This document shows positions 37,368 through 45,707 of a stretch of DNA of 64,000 nt, piece by piece; within the stretch, counting starts at the first letter, position 1, and each line of letters starts with the position of its first letter. Source of the DNA: Streptomyces shenzhenensis (GTDB lineage Bacteria; Actinomycetota; Actinomycetes; Streptomycetales; Streptomycetaceae); assembly GCF_021462265.1 (NCBI RefSeq), contig NZ_JAJONF010000002.1, forward strand, positions 124,001-188,000, read 5' to 3'. The position numbers and the translations under genes were made by a program. The notes beneath the pieces were generated by a model, which saw only the letters and a program-made list of their open reading frames with translations, searched no databases and was not told the origin of the DNA.

Positions 37368-38870
37368 ATGACGGTGACACAGGACGGCCCGGCGGCCGAG
37401 GACACGGTGGAGGCCGTGGTCTACGGCCCCGGCATCGACCCCGAGCGGCTCGCCGTCTGCCTCAGCGTGCTCGCGGAGCTGGACGAGCTGGAGGTCGACC
37501 ACCCGGACGCCATCGCGGTGCGCCGGGCCACGGCCGGCGTCTACCGCACGGTCAAGCAGCGCCGCCGCCAGGAGCGCCGGGCCGCCAAGACCGCCCACGA
37601 CAAGGCGGTCACCGAGGCCACCGCGACCGGCTCCGCCCAGCGCATCGACGACGAGACCGAGGGCCTGCTGCCCTCCTCCCGGACCGACGAGGGCAGGGTC
37701 GCGGGGATACTCCAGCGCCCGCGCTCCTGCTACACCTGCAAGACCCGCTATGTCGAGGTCGACTACTTCTACCACCAGCTCTGCCCGGACTGCGCCCGGC
37801 TGAACCGGGCCAAGCGCGACGCCCGCGCCGACCTCACCGGCAAGCGCGCCCTGCTCACCGGCGGCCGCGCCAAGATCGGCATGTACATCGCGCTGCGGCT
37901 GCTGCGCGACGGCGCCCACACGACGATCACCACCCGTTTCCCGAAGGACGCCATCCGCCGCTTCAAGGCGATGGAGGACTCGGCGAACTGGCTGCACCGC
38001 CTGGAGGTCGTCGGCATCGACCTGCGCGACCCGGCGCAGGCCGTCGCCCTCGCGGAGCAGGTCAGCGCGGCGGGCCCGCTGGACATCCTGATCAACAACG
38101 CGACCCAGACCGTACGCCGGCTGCCCTCCGCGTACGCCGCCCTGGTGGAGGGCGAGAGCGCCCCGCTGCCCGCCGGTGAGCTCCCCGCCCACCACGTCAT
38201 CGGCGCCTTCAACTCCGGAGCCGTCGACGGCATCGCCGCGCTGCCCCTCGGTACCAGCGGCCTGGACGCGCAGCAGGTCGCCGGCCTGGCCCTCGTCGCG
38301 GGCAACGCCAGCGTGGCCCGGCACCTCGACGGCACCGCCATCGACGCGGGCGGCCTCGTCCCGGACGTCGTCGACACCAACACCTGGGTGCAGACCATCG
38401 ACCAGATCTCCCCGGTGGAGCTCCTGGAGACCCAGCTCTGCAACTACACGTCGCCGTTCATCCTGATCAGCGCACTGCGCCCGGCCATGGCCGCGGCCGC
38501 GAGGCAGGCGGCGCGCAAACGGTCGTACGTCGTCAACGTCTCGGCGATGGAGGGCGTCTTCGGCCGCGGCTACAAGGGCGCCGGGCACCCCAACACCAAC
38601 GCCGCCAAGGCTGCCATGAACATGGTCACGCGGACGAGCGCGACGGAGATGTTCGAGGCCGACGGCATCCTCATGACCTCCGTCGACACGGGATGGATCA
38701 CAGACGAGCGGCCGCACTACGACAAGCTGCGGCTGGCCGAGGAGGGCTTCCACGCGCCGCTCGACCTGGTCGACGGGGCGGCCCGGGTCTACGACCCGAT
38801 CGTGCGCGGCGAGGAGGGGGAGGACGTGTACGGGGTCTTCCTGAAGGACTACGAGCCGGGCAAGTGGTAA
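37368..38870 (+). CDS. Large SDR-family oxidoreductase with N-terminal extension and four-cysteine motif
   Basis: This 500-residue protein is twice the usual SDR length. Residues 1-140 form a charged extension (RRRQERRAAKTAHDKAV), followed by CYTCKTRYVEVDYFYHQLCP and then DC, giving a CxxC-X16-CxxC zinc-ribbon-like motif. The SDR part follows: ALLTGGRAKIGMYIALRLLR, ILINNATQTVRR, and VNVSAMEGVFGRGYKGAGHP with a downstream NAAKAAMNM in place of the usual YxxxK spacing. A further insertion (about 260-350) separates the Rossmann half from the catalytic half. The substrate is unknown. ATG 37368 has AGGGAAGCGG upstream; other starts are possible. Confidence 0.75.
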   Translation: MTVTQDGPAAEDTVEAVVYGPGIDPERLAVCLSVLAELDELEVDHPDAIAVRRATAGVYRTVKQRRRQERRAAKTAHDKAVTEATATGSAQRIDDETEGLLPSSRTDEGRVAGILQRPRSCYTCKTRYVEVDYFYHQLCPDCARLNRAKRDARADLTGKRALLTGGRAKIGMYIALRLLRDGAHTTITTRFPKDAIRRFKAMEDSANWLHRLEVVGIDLRDPAQAVALAEQVSAAGPLDILINNATQTVRRLPSAYAALVEGESAPLPAGELPAHHVIGAFNSGAVDGIAALPLGTSGLDAQQVAGLALVAGNASVARHLDGTAIDAGGLVPDVVDTNTWVQTIDQISPVELLETQLCNYTSPFILISALRPAMAAAARQAARKRSYVVNVSAMEGVFGRGYKGAGHPNTNAAKAAMNMVTRTSATEMFEADGILMTSVDTGWITDERPHYDKLRLAEEGFHAPLDLVDGAARVYDPIVRGEEGEDVYGVFLKDYEPGKW

Positions 38871-38883
38871 GTCCTGCGTGATC

Positions 38884-38924
38884 GTGCGGGTGCGGGTGCG
38901 GGTGCGGGTGCGGGTGCGGGTGCG
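38884..38924. repeat. Hexanucleotide repeat (GTGCGG)6 plus 5 nt
   Basis: Perfect microsatellite, six full units, 13 bp after the SDR stop. It is intergenic and a likely slippage site. Confidence 0.95.
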
Positions 38925-39069
38925 TGGGGGCTGGCGCTGGTCGCGCCCACGCGGCGGAGCCGCATGCAGCTTCTGCCCCGCGCCCCCGGGGGTCGCGCCT
39001 GCGACGTCGTGAGACGCCGTCGGTCGGGTCGGCGCGGTGGCAGCCGCCGAGCGGGACGGCCCCGCGCCC
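38925..39069 (-). repeat. Dispersed GGGGCGCGGGG intergenic repeat
   Basis: On the minus strand the region reads GGGGCGCGGGGCAG and later GCGGCTCCGCCGCGTGGGCG then CGACCAGC. This is the same long sequence as the repeat at 56.38-56.46 kb. A second minus-strand AGGGGCGCGGGG core is at about 39055-39066, just past the stop of the next gene. It lies between convergent genes and probably acts as a bidirectional terminator. Confidence 0.7.
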
Positions 39070-39828
39070 CTACGTGGTGGTGCGTGCCGCCCGGACCCGG
39101 GTACCGCCGTCCACCACCAGGTCCGCTCCGGTCACCCACCGCGCGGCGTCCGAGCACAGCCACAGCACCGCCCCCGCCACGTCCTCCGGCTCGCCGATCC
39201 GCCCCATCGGGAGCCCCGCCGCGATCTCGTCCTCCCGCGGCTCCCACATGAAGCGGGCCATCTCGGTGCGGACCAGGCCCGGTGAGACCGAGTTGACGCG
39301 TACCCGGGGGGCCAGTTCGCCCGCCAGTTGCCGGGTCAGGTGCAGGAGTGCGGCCTTGCTGGTGCCGTACGCCCCCACGTGGGGGCCGACATGGGCCGCG
39401 CCCTCCGTGCAGATGTTGACCACCGAGCCGCCGTGCTCCCGCATCCAGCCCCGCCACGCGCACTGCGTCAGCCGCAGCGGTGCCTCCACGTTGACCGTGA
39501 ACGCCTCCCGCCACACGCCCAGGTCGGCGTCCATGAGCGAGCCGTACGGGCGGTTGGTCGCCGCGTTGTTGACGAGGATGTCCAGCCGCCCGAACTCGGT
39601 CAGCGCCAGCCGGGTCAGCTCCCGGGCGTGCTCAGGCTCGGCGACGCTGCCCGGCAGGCCGACCCCGCCCAGCTCCGCGGCCGTACGCCGCACCTCGTCC
39701 GCGTCCCGCGCGCTCACGCACACCAGCGCACCGGCCGCCGAGAGCGCCTCGGCGACCGCGCGCCCGATCCCGCGCGTGCCGCCGGTGACGACGGCCGCCC
39801 TGCCCCTGAACCCGTACGACGACGTCAT
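39070..39828 (-). CDS. Short-chain dehydrogenase/reductase
   Basis: The 252-residue classical SDR has VVTGGTRGIGRAVAEAL (TGxxxGIG), LDILVNNAAT, the catalytic region NICTEGAAHVGPHVGAYGTS with Tyr-x3-Lys (YGTSK), and a C-terminal VTGADLVVDGG. Thirteen residues before the catalytic Tyr, where Ser is usual, the sequence has Thr (NICT), which may still act. It resembles 3-oxoacyl-reductase-like and glucose-dehydrogenase-like enzymes, but the substrate is not defined. It shares a strand and 25-bp spacing with the HD-like gene upstream, so the two are likely one operon. Confidence 0.85.
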   Translation of the reverse strand: MTSSYGFRGRAAVVTGGTRGIGRAVAEALSAAGALVCVSARDADEVRRTAAELGGVGLPGSVAEPEHARELTRLALTEFGRLDILVNNAATNRPYGSLMDADLGVWREAFTVNVEAPLRLTQCAWRGWMREHGGSVVNICTEGAAHVGPHVGAYGTSKAALLHLTRQLAGELAPRVRVNSVSPGLVRTEMARFMWEPREDEIAAGLPMGRIGEPEDVAGAVLWLCSDAARWVTGADLVVDGGTRVRAARTTT

Positions 39829-39853
39829 CGCCGTACCGTCTCATGACGGACCG

Positions 39854-40231
39854 TCAGTCAACAGCCCCCAGACGGGAGTTGCGGGCGGCGACCAGTTCCA
39901 GGACGGTCCGCCAGTCCTCCAGGACGCCCGCGTCGAAGCGTGCGGTGCGGCTCTCCTCGTCGGCCTGGCGCAGTCGCAGCACGTCGTCGTGGGTGGCGGC
40001 GCCGTCCCCGCGGACGAGGTGGTAGACGCGTTCCCCGAGCAGGTGGCGTACCGCGTGCGCGGCGCCGTCGGCGGGGCCCGGCGGTTCCTTGATGCCGTGC
40101 ACCAGGCCGGCGACCTGGAGCTCCTTGTCGGCGGGGCGGCCGCGGCGCAGCAGTGCCGCGGTGCGCAGGGCGCGCTGGTGCCGGCAGGCGTACAGCAGAT
40201 CCATCAGCTCCTCGACGCTGCGCAGCTCCAT
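39854..40231 (-). CDS. Degenerate HD-domain-like protein
   Basis: The 125-residue protein follows the pattern of small HD-domain proteins (PhnZ/HD phosphohydrolase-like): HQRALRTAALLRRGRPAD, then LQVAGLVHGIKE, then HLLGERVYHLVRG and HDDVLRLRQADEE. In active members the second motif is a metal-binding HD, and here it is HG, so catalysis is doubtful. It is the first gene of a likely two-gene operon with the SDR. Function unknown; assignment is by motif spacing only. Confidence 0.5.
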   Translation of the reverse strand: MELRSVEELMDLLYACRHQRALRTAALLRRGRPADKELQVAGLVHGIKEPPGPADGAAHAVRHLLGERVYHLVRGDGAATHDDVLRLRQADEESRTARFDAGVLEDWRTVLELVAARNSRLGAVD

Positions 40232-40714
40232 GCGTCAGTCCTTCCGCGAGACAGCCGTTGTCCTGCGCCATCGGATCAGGTCGAGTTTTCGACCCGGCCA
40301 ACGCGGGCTGAACTGCGCAGCCCGTGAAGAAAGCGCAGACCTGTTTGTTCGAAGAGATGTTCGTGCGGCGGGCTGGGCGGGTGGCGGACGAAAAGAGCAT
40401 TGTGGTACAAGAGGGTGCAATTCCGGGTCATCGACGTGCGCAATGACTCGCGATAGTTACACCTTGTTTGCACTCCCGATCGAGCGGACCCCTGCTCATT
40501 TGGTTAACCTAGGGGGGGCGGACAGCAACAAGGGGTCCCACCCACACCCACGGTCCGTCCCGGGACAAGCCGGTCGACCAGGCCTGCTCTCTTGTGAAGT
40601 ACCGGCGCCACCGCGTCCGAACTGGCCTTCCATCCAGACCCGAGCGGGCGCCGGGCACCGGAACGCAGACCGTCCGGCACGCCCCGAGGGTGACCGACAC
40701 ATAAGGAGTGCGCG
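40232..40714. other. Divergent promoter region with AT-rich patches
   Basis: This 483-bp gap separates the HD-like gene from a small peptide gene. The stretch from about 40330 to 40510 is unusually AT-rich for this genome and includes a GGTTAACC palindrome (40502-40509) and GATAGTTACACCTTGTTTGC (from 40453), plausible promoter material. I found no coding region in it. Confidence 0.5.
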
Positions 40715-40888
40715 GTGACACCTGAGAAGACGAATCGCGAGCAGCGCCCCAAGGAACGCACGGAGCGCGCGGGCACCCGGCCCGGACAGCTCGGCAGCCT
40801 CGACGTGTGGGCCCGTTCCGCCCCGATCCGCCTCGCGGGTTACGAGGAGGACCTCGCCGAGCCCCACATCCTGCCGAGCGTGGACTGA
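40715..40888 (+). CDS. Orphan small peptide (57 aa), possible modified-peptide precursor
   Basis: GTG 40715 has AAGGAG 6 bp upstream and third positions are G/C-rich, supporting a real gene. The charged N-terminal half (TPEKTNREQRPKERTERAG) is followed by a more hydrophobic, distinctive C-terminal half: SLDVWARSAPIRLAG then YEEDLAEPHILPSVD. The two-part, leader-plus-core look is that of a ribosomal-peptide precursor, but no lanthionine, lasso or radical-SAM enzyme is adjacent; the next gene, 57 bp on, is a GNAT. No function can be assigned. Confidence 0.6.
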   Translation: MTPEKTNREQRPKERTERAGTRPGQLGSLDVWARSAPIRLAGYEEDLAEPHILPSVD

Positions 40889-40945
40889 CCGCAGGGCTGT
40901 TCCGTCGCGATCGCCGACGCGCATGGGCGTGCGAGACTCACGCCC

Positions 40946-41428
40946 ATGCTGATCAGAGAAGCCACCGCGGCCGACTGGCCGCAGATCTGGCCCTTCTGGC
41001 ACCGGATCGTCGCCGCCGCCGAGACGTACGGATGGGACCCCGGCACCTCCGAGCAGGCGGCCCGCGCCCTGTGGATGGGCCCGGCGAAACGTGTCTACGT
41101 CGCCGAGGACCCCACCGGGACCGTCGTCGGCTCCGCCTACCTCACCCCCAACTACGGTGGCCCCGCCGCCGGCGTCGCCAACGCCGGCTTCATGGTCGAT
41201 CCCGACCAGGGCGGCCGGGGCATCGGGCGCGCACTCGCCGAGCACGTCCTCGCCGAGGCCCGGGCGCACGGCTACCGGGCGATGGTCTTCAACGCCGTCG
41301 TCGAGACCAACCCCGCCGTGGCCCTGTGGACCTCCCTCGGCTTCACGATCCTCGGCACGGTCCCGCGCGCCTTCGACCACCCGAAACACGGACCGGTCGG
41401 CCTGCACATCATGTACCGAGCCCTGTGA
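40946..41428 (+). CDS. GNAT-family N-acetyltransferase
   Basis: The 160-residue protein is a complete single-domain GNAT resembling phosphinothricin acetyltransferase-like members. It begins MLIREATAADWPQIWPFW, has the acetyl-CoA loop MVDPDQGGRGIGRALAEHVL, and ends with NPAVALWTSLGFTILGTVPR. The substrate is unknown; toxin resistance, amino-acid or peptide acetylation are all possible. It follows the small peptide gene by 57 bp and may be co-transcribed. Confidence 0.85.
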   Translation: MLIREATAADWPQIWPFWHRIVAAAETYGWDPGTSEQAARALWMGPAKRVYVAEDPTGTVVGSAYLTPNYGGPAAGVANAGFMVDPDQGGRGIGRALAEHVLAEARAHGYRAMVFNAVVETNPAVALWTSLGFTILGTVPRAFDHPKHGPVGLHIMYRAL

Positions 41429-41440
41429 CCCGGCGGACCA

Positions 41441-41468
41441 CCGCCTCGGGGTCCTTTCCGAGAGGCGG
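41441..41468. terminator. Hairpin between convergent genes
   Basis: CCGCCTC (41441-41447) pairs with GAGGCGG (41462-41468), and the stem extends inward with a small bulge (CTCGG with CCGAG). It sits between the GNAT stop and the amidase stop. Confidence 0.5.
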
Positions 41469-41471
41469 GCC

Positions 41472-42815
41472 CTAGCCGAGCGGCGCCGTCCGCTGCCACG
41501 GCCGGAGCGTCTCCAGTTGCCGGGCCACCTCCAGCAGGACCGCCTCCGAGCCCGGCCTGCCCACCAGTTGTACGGCGCAGGGGGCGCCCGAGGGCAGCGT
41601 GCCGAACGGGACCGACATGGCGGGCCAGCCGGTCAGGTTCCAGGCCGGGGTCAGCGGGGAGTGGCTGGTTCCGGCCAGGACGTTGCGCAGCCAGCCCCGC
41701 TGGTGCCAGGGGGCAGCGAGCGGAGCGTGGCGGGCCAGGGCCGGGGTGAGCAGCACGTCGTACTCGGCGAAGAACGGGGTGAGCCGGGCGCGCAGCCGCT
41801 CGCGGGCGTCGCCCACCCGCACCCCGCGCAGGAAGCGGCGCCCGACGGCCGCGTGCACCCGGGTCCGCCGGGCCAGCAGGGCGGGGTCCAGGCCCGCCGC
41901 GTCCACGGCTGTCCCGGCGGTCCAGTGCCGGAGCGCGGTGACCCCGATCGAGGTCGGATACGGCGGCTCGGCGCGCCGCAGCTCGTGCCCGGTGCCCGCC
42001 AGCAGCCCGGCCGCCTCCGTCACCGCCTTCGTATACGGCCTGCTCACGGTGGTCCCGACCAGCGGGCTGCGCAGCGAGACGGCGATCCTCCGCGGGGTGT
42101 GCTGCCCGGCGCTCTCGAACTCCCGCTGCGCCAGCACCGCGAGCATCAGCCGGGCGTCCGCCACGGTGGTCGCCAGCGGCCCGTTCTCCGACATGCCGAA
42201 CCAGTCGCCGTTGCCGATCCCGGCCGGTACCACCCCGGATCCCGGTTTGATGGTGACCAGACCGCAGTTGGCCGCGGGGATGCGCAGCGAGCCCATGCCG
42301 TCGTTGCCGAGGGCGATCGGCGCGAGCCCGGCGGCGACCGCGGCCGCGCTGCCGCCCGAGGAGCCGCCCGCGCTGCGCCGGGTGTCCCACGGGTTGCGGG
42401 TGACGCCGTGAGCCCCCTCGGTGGTGCCGAAGACGCACAGCTCGGGCACGTTGGTCAGGCCGATGACCACCGCGCCCGCCGCCCGCAGCCGGGCCACGGT
42501 GACATGGTCCGCGTCGGCGGGCGCGTCCGGCATCGCGGCGGAACCGTCCAGATGCGCCTCGCCGCGCACCGCCAGATTGTCCTTCACCGCCAACGGCACC
42601 CCGGCGAGGGGAAGTCCGGCGAGGTCGGCGCGGGCCGCGACCTCGTCCGCCTCCGCGAGCGCCGCGTCCGCCCGGACCTTGCGGAAGGCGCCGATCCGCC
42701 CGTCCAGCCGGGCGATCCGCTCCAGATGCGCGGCGACCACGTCCCGGGGAGTGGCCCGCTTCTCGCGTACGGCGGCGGCTATGTCTGTGGCGGTCCGGCC
42801 GGCCCAGTCGGTCAC
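41472..42815 (-). CDS. Amidase-signature-family hydrolase
   Basis: The 447-residue product has the Ser-cisSer-Lys triad regions of amidase-signature enzymes: the lysine in GVPLAVKDNLAV, and serines in RRSAGGSSGGSAAAVAAG. The usual GTDxxGSIR loop is LGNDGMGSLRIPAANCG, with Asn replacing Thr. GTG 42815 has GAGGAG 7 bp upstream; the frame extends further with no support. Such proteins hydrolyse amides or esters of varied substrates. No tRNA-amidotransferase partners are adjacent, so it is not GatA. Confidence 0.85.
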   Translation of the reverse strand: MTDWAGRTATDIAAAVREKRATPRDVVAAHLERIARLDGRIGAFRKVRADAALAEADEVAARADLAGLPLAGVPLAVKDNLAVRGEAHLDGSAAMPDAPADADHVTVARLRAAGAVVIGLTNVPELCVFGTTEGAHGVTRNPWDTRRSAGGSSGGSAAAVAAGLAPIALGNDGMGSLRIPAANCGLVTIKPGSGVVPAGIGNGDWFGMSENGPLATTVADARLMLAVLAQREFESAGQHTPRRIAVSLRSPLVGTTVSRPYTKAVTEAAGLLAGTGHELRRAEPPYPTSIGVTALRHWTAGTAVDAAGLDPALLARRTRVHAAVGRRFLRGVRVGDARERLRARLTPFFAEYDVLLTPALARHAPLAAPWHQRGWLRNVLAGTSHSPLTPAWNLTGWPAMSVPFGTLPSGAPCAVQLVGRPGSEAVLLEVARQLETLRPWQRTAPLG

Positions 42816-43064
42816 GGGCGCTCCTCGGGGTGCGGAATGCGTCTTACTCGTCGGTACGAAAAGGCACTCTGCCTCGCCGCGGGCTCCGCGTCGAGGGGCT
42901 CGGCCGCTGGTCATGCGGAGCGGAGGGGCCGCGGAGCGGCCATCGGCGGCGGCACCTTTCCCTCAGGTCATCCGACGACTTGGTGAACTTCCGTTGGTGC
43001 GCGCCCCATTGACAGGATTCAGAGCCCGCTCGATCATCAGACATCCGATGAATGGAGCCGCGCA

Positions 43065-45452
43065 ATGAGCATGTCTCCTAGTCCAAGACGACGTCAGGTC
43101 CTGGGGATCGCGGCGGGCGCCGCCGCGGCGGCCGCCCTGCCCCTGGCCGCGCCGACCGAAGCGCATGCCGCCGGGCCGGCCGAGGCCGGGCCGGCCGGTG
43201 CGCGGGTCCGGGCGGGGGAGGCGCCGTCCTGGGTTCCCGTCCCCGACCCGGTTCCCGTACCGCTCGACTCCCTCTATGACAACGATGGCATCGACACCGC
43301 CGCCGCCCAGGGCGGTGACTTCGACGGCTCCGGCTACACGTTCCCGGGCGAGGAACTCCCGGCCGGCCGCATCGAGGTCGACGGCGTCCCCTTCGACTTC
43401 CCGGCCGCCACCGCGGGCGCGAAGAACAACGTCGTCGCGCTGGGCCAGCGCCTGGACCTGCCCAAGGGCCGCTACCTGTCGGCCCTCTTCCTCACCGCCG
43501 GCAGCTACGGCAGCGCCTCCGGCACGGCCACCGTGCACTACGCCGACGGCACGACCAGCACCGCCACCCTGAGCGGCGGCGACTGGTACGCGGTGGGCGG
43601 CCCCCTGTCGGCGCCGTACCGCCGTCGGCCGGACGGCGGCAAGGACGAGCACAGCGTCGGGATCGGTACCTCGGAGGTGTGGATCGACCCGGGACGCGAG
43701 GCCGTCGCCCTCACCCTGCCGGTCACCAACCCGGCCGAGGCGGGCAAGACCGCCCTGCACGTCTTCGCGCTCTCCCTCCAGCCCGTCGCCCAGGGGCGGG
43801 CACTGGTCCTGCGCGACACCCGGTCCACCAGCTCGCTGCTCACCGCCACCGGCGCCCAGAGCGTCGAGGCCACCGTCGTCAACGCGGGCACCGTGGCGAT
43901 CCTGGCGGGCGACGCGGTCTCCGTACGTGTCGACGTCCCCGGTGCCCGCACGGTCGAGCCCGCCCGCATCCGCCGCCTCGACCCCGGCGAACAGGCACGC
44001 GTCCACGTCGGCATCCGCAACCGCACGGGCACCGCGCCCGGCACCGCCGAGGACGGCACGGTGCGTGTACGCGGACGCGGCGCCCAGGCCGCCGCCCGGC
44101 GCGGCCCGCTGACGCTCGGCACCGCCGACTACCAGCCCACCGAGACCTCGCTGGCCGGCCACCGGGCGCCGTACTGGTTCAACGACGCCAAGTTCGGCAT
44201 CTTCATCCACTGGGGCGTCTACTCGGTGCCCGCGTGGGCGCCGGTCGGGGTGCAGTACGCCGAGTGGTACTGGGACCAGATGCAGGACCCGGGCAACCCC
44301 ACCCATGCCTACCACCGGGACACCTACGGCGCGGACTTCGCCTACGACGACTTCATCCCCCGTTTCACCGCCGAGAAGTTCGATCCGCGTGCCTGGGTGG
44401 AGCTGTTCCGGGACGCCGGAGCCCAGTACCACGTCCTGACCTCCAAGCACCACGAGGGCTTCGCCCTGTGGGACACCAAGGTCTCCGGCCGCAACGCCGT
44501 CCGACTGGGCCCCAGACGCGACCTGGTCAGGGAACTGTTCGACGCGTCCCGGCGCCACGCGCCCGAACTCCACCGCGGTCTCTACTTCTCCATGCCGGAG
44601 TGGTTCAACCCCGACAGCCCCTGGATGGGCCACGCCCCGCGCAACCCCTACACCCTGGATCCGCTGCCGTACACCGGATACACCGCGGGCAGGGACTTCG
44701 TGCGGGACTACCAGGCCCCGCAGCTGCTCGAACTGATCCACGGCTACGACCCGGAGATCATCTGGTGCGACATCGGCGGCGCCAACGACAGCGTCGACGT
44801 CCTCGCCGAGTACTTCAACCATGCCAAGAACCGCCACCGCCCCGTCGACGTGACCGTCAACGACCGTTCGGGCATCGGCTTCCACGACTACACGACACCC
44901 GAGTACACGACGTACGCCGACACGGTCGTCGCCAAGTGGGAGGCCAGCCGCGGCCTGGACCCCCGCAGCTACGGCTACAACCGGCAGACCCCGGACGACG
45001 CCTACATGACCGCCGAGGACGTCGTGCGCACTCTCGTCGACATCGTCTCCAAGAACGGCAACTTCCTCCTCGACATCGGCCCGCGCGCCGACGGCACCAT
45101 CCCGGAGATCATGCAGACCCGGCTGCGCGAGACGGGCGCCTGGCTCGCCGTCAACGGCGAGGCGGTCTACGGCACCACGTACTGGTCGCGCATGGCCCAG
45201 CTCGGCGAGGACCTGCGGTTCACGGTCCGTCCGAACGAGGCCTTCTACATCCACTCCCTGACCCGGCCGGGTGCCAGGCTCACCGTCGAGGCGCCGGTAC
45301 CCGTCCGCGCCGGCGACAAGGTGACGATGCTCGGTCACGGCCGGCCACTGACCTGGACCGTCACCGGCGGTGCCCTGGTGATCGACGTGCCCGAGGCGGC
45401 CCGCAAGGCGGGACAGCACGTGTGGGTGTTCAAGGTGGAGTGGCATGGGTGA
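43065..45452 (+). CDS. Secreted GH29-family alpha-L-fucosidase
   Basis: The 795-residue protein starts with a twin-arginine signal peptide (PSPRRRQVLGIAAGAAAAAA, cleavage near AHA). An N-terminal beta-sandwich region (about 55-360) precedes a GH29 TIM barrel (from about 365): WFNDAKFGIFIHWGVYSVPA, LTSKHHEGFALWD, and EIIWCDIGG with the likely nucleophile Asp near residue 566. A small C-terminal beta domain follows. Retaining GH29 enzymes remove alpha-linked L-fucose from glycans, outside the cell here. GGAG precedes ATG 43065. Its product would feed the fucose operon at 57-64 kb. Confidence 0.9.
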   Translation: MSMSPSPRRRQVLGIAAGAAAAAALPLAAPTEAHAAGPAEAGPAGARVRAGEAPSWVPVPDPVPVPLDSLYDNDGIDTAAAQGGDFDGSGYTFPGEELPAGRIEVDGVPFDFPAATAGAKNNVVALGQRLDLPKGRYLSALFLTAGSYGSASGTATVHYADGTTSTATLSGGDWYAVGGPLSAPYRRRPDGGKDEHSVGIGTSEVWIDPGREAVALTLPVTNPAEAGKTALHVFALSLQPVAQGRALVLRDTRSTSSLLTATGAQSVEATVVNAGTVAILAGDAVSVRVDVPGARTVEPARIRRLDPGEQARVHVGIRNRTGTAPGTAEDGTVRVRGRGAQAAARRGPLTLGTADYQPTETSLAGHRAPYWFNDAKFGIFIHWGVYSVPAWAPVGVQYAEWYWDQMQDPGNPTHAYHRDTYGADFAYDDFIPRFTAEKFDPRAWVELFRDAGAQYHVLTSKHHEGFALWDTKVSGRNAVRLGPRRDLVRELFDASRRHAPELHRGLYFSMPEWFNPDSPWMGHAPRNPYTLDPLPYTGYTAGRDFVRDYQAPQLLELIHGYDPEIIWCDIGGANDSVDVLAEYFNHAKNRHRPVDVTVNDRSGIGFHDYTTPEYTTYADTVVAKWEASRGLDPRSYGYNRQTPDDAYMTAEDVVRTLVDIVSKNGNFLLDIGPRADGTIPEIMQTRLRETGAWLAVNGEAVYGTTYWSRMAQLGEDLRFTVRPNEAFYIHSLTRPGARLTVEAPVPVRAGDKVTMLGHGRPLTWTVTGGALVIDVPEAARKAGQHVWVFKVEWHG

Positions 45453-45683
45453 GGCCGGGAAGAGGCGGCTGCCCCTCCTCGGAGCCGCGGCGGCGCCGGC
45501 CCCGCTGGTGGCGCGGGCCCCGGGGGTGGCGCGGGAGCGGCAGGCGGCCACGCCGGTCACCGTACCTGCGCTGACCGGCTGAACCCTGACGCGGGGGAGT
45601 CGTCCGACTCGCGGGCGCGCCTCGTCGCCTCCGGCGCGGCCGGGCACGGGGCCGCCGGCATCCTCGCCGCCGGCCCGCGGTGA
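45445..45683 (+). pseudogene. Remnant of a secreted protein, coupled to the fucosidase stop
   Basis: An ATG at 45445 overlaps the fucosidase stop and opens MGEAGKRRLPLLGAAAAPAP, like an export signal, continuing to TPVTVPALTG before a TGA. A second frame then carries coding-like sequence (NPDAGESSDSRARLVASGAA) to 45683. This looks like the start of a second secreted enzyme destroyed by a frameshift and deletion. The original family is not recognisable. Confidence 0.4.
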
Positions 45684-45707
45684 ACGAACCGCCACCCGGC
45701 TGAGCGC

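Noticed and set aside
40496..40515. Iron box (DmdR/IdeR site) at TTTGGTTAACCTAGG
   Set aside because: Only the inner GGTTAACC palindrome is present; the outer arms do not match the 19-bp consensus and no iron genes follow directly.
41472..42815. Amidase as GatA subunit of tRNA amidotransferase
   Set aside because: No gatB or gatC is adjacent and the signature loop differs (LGND for GTD).
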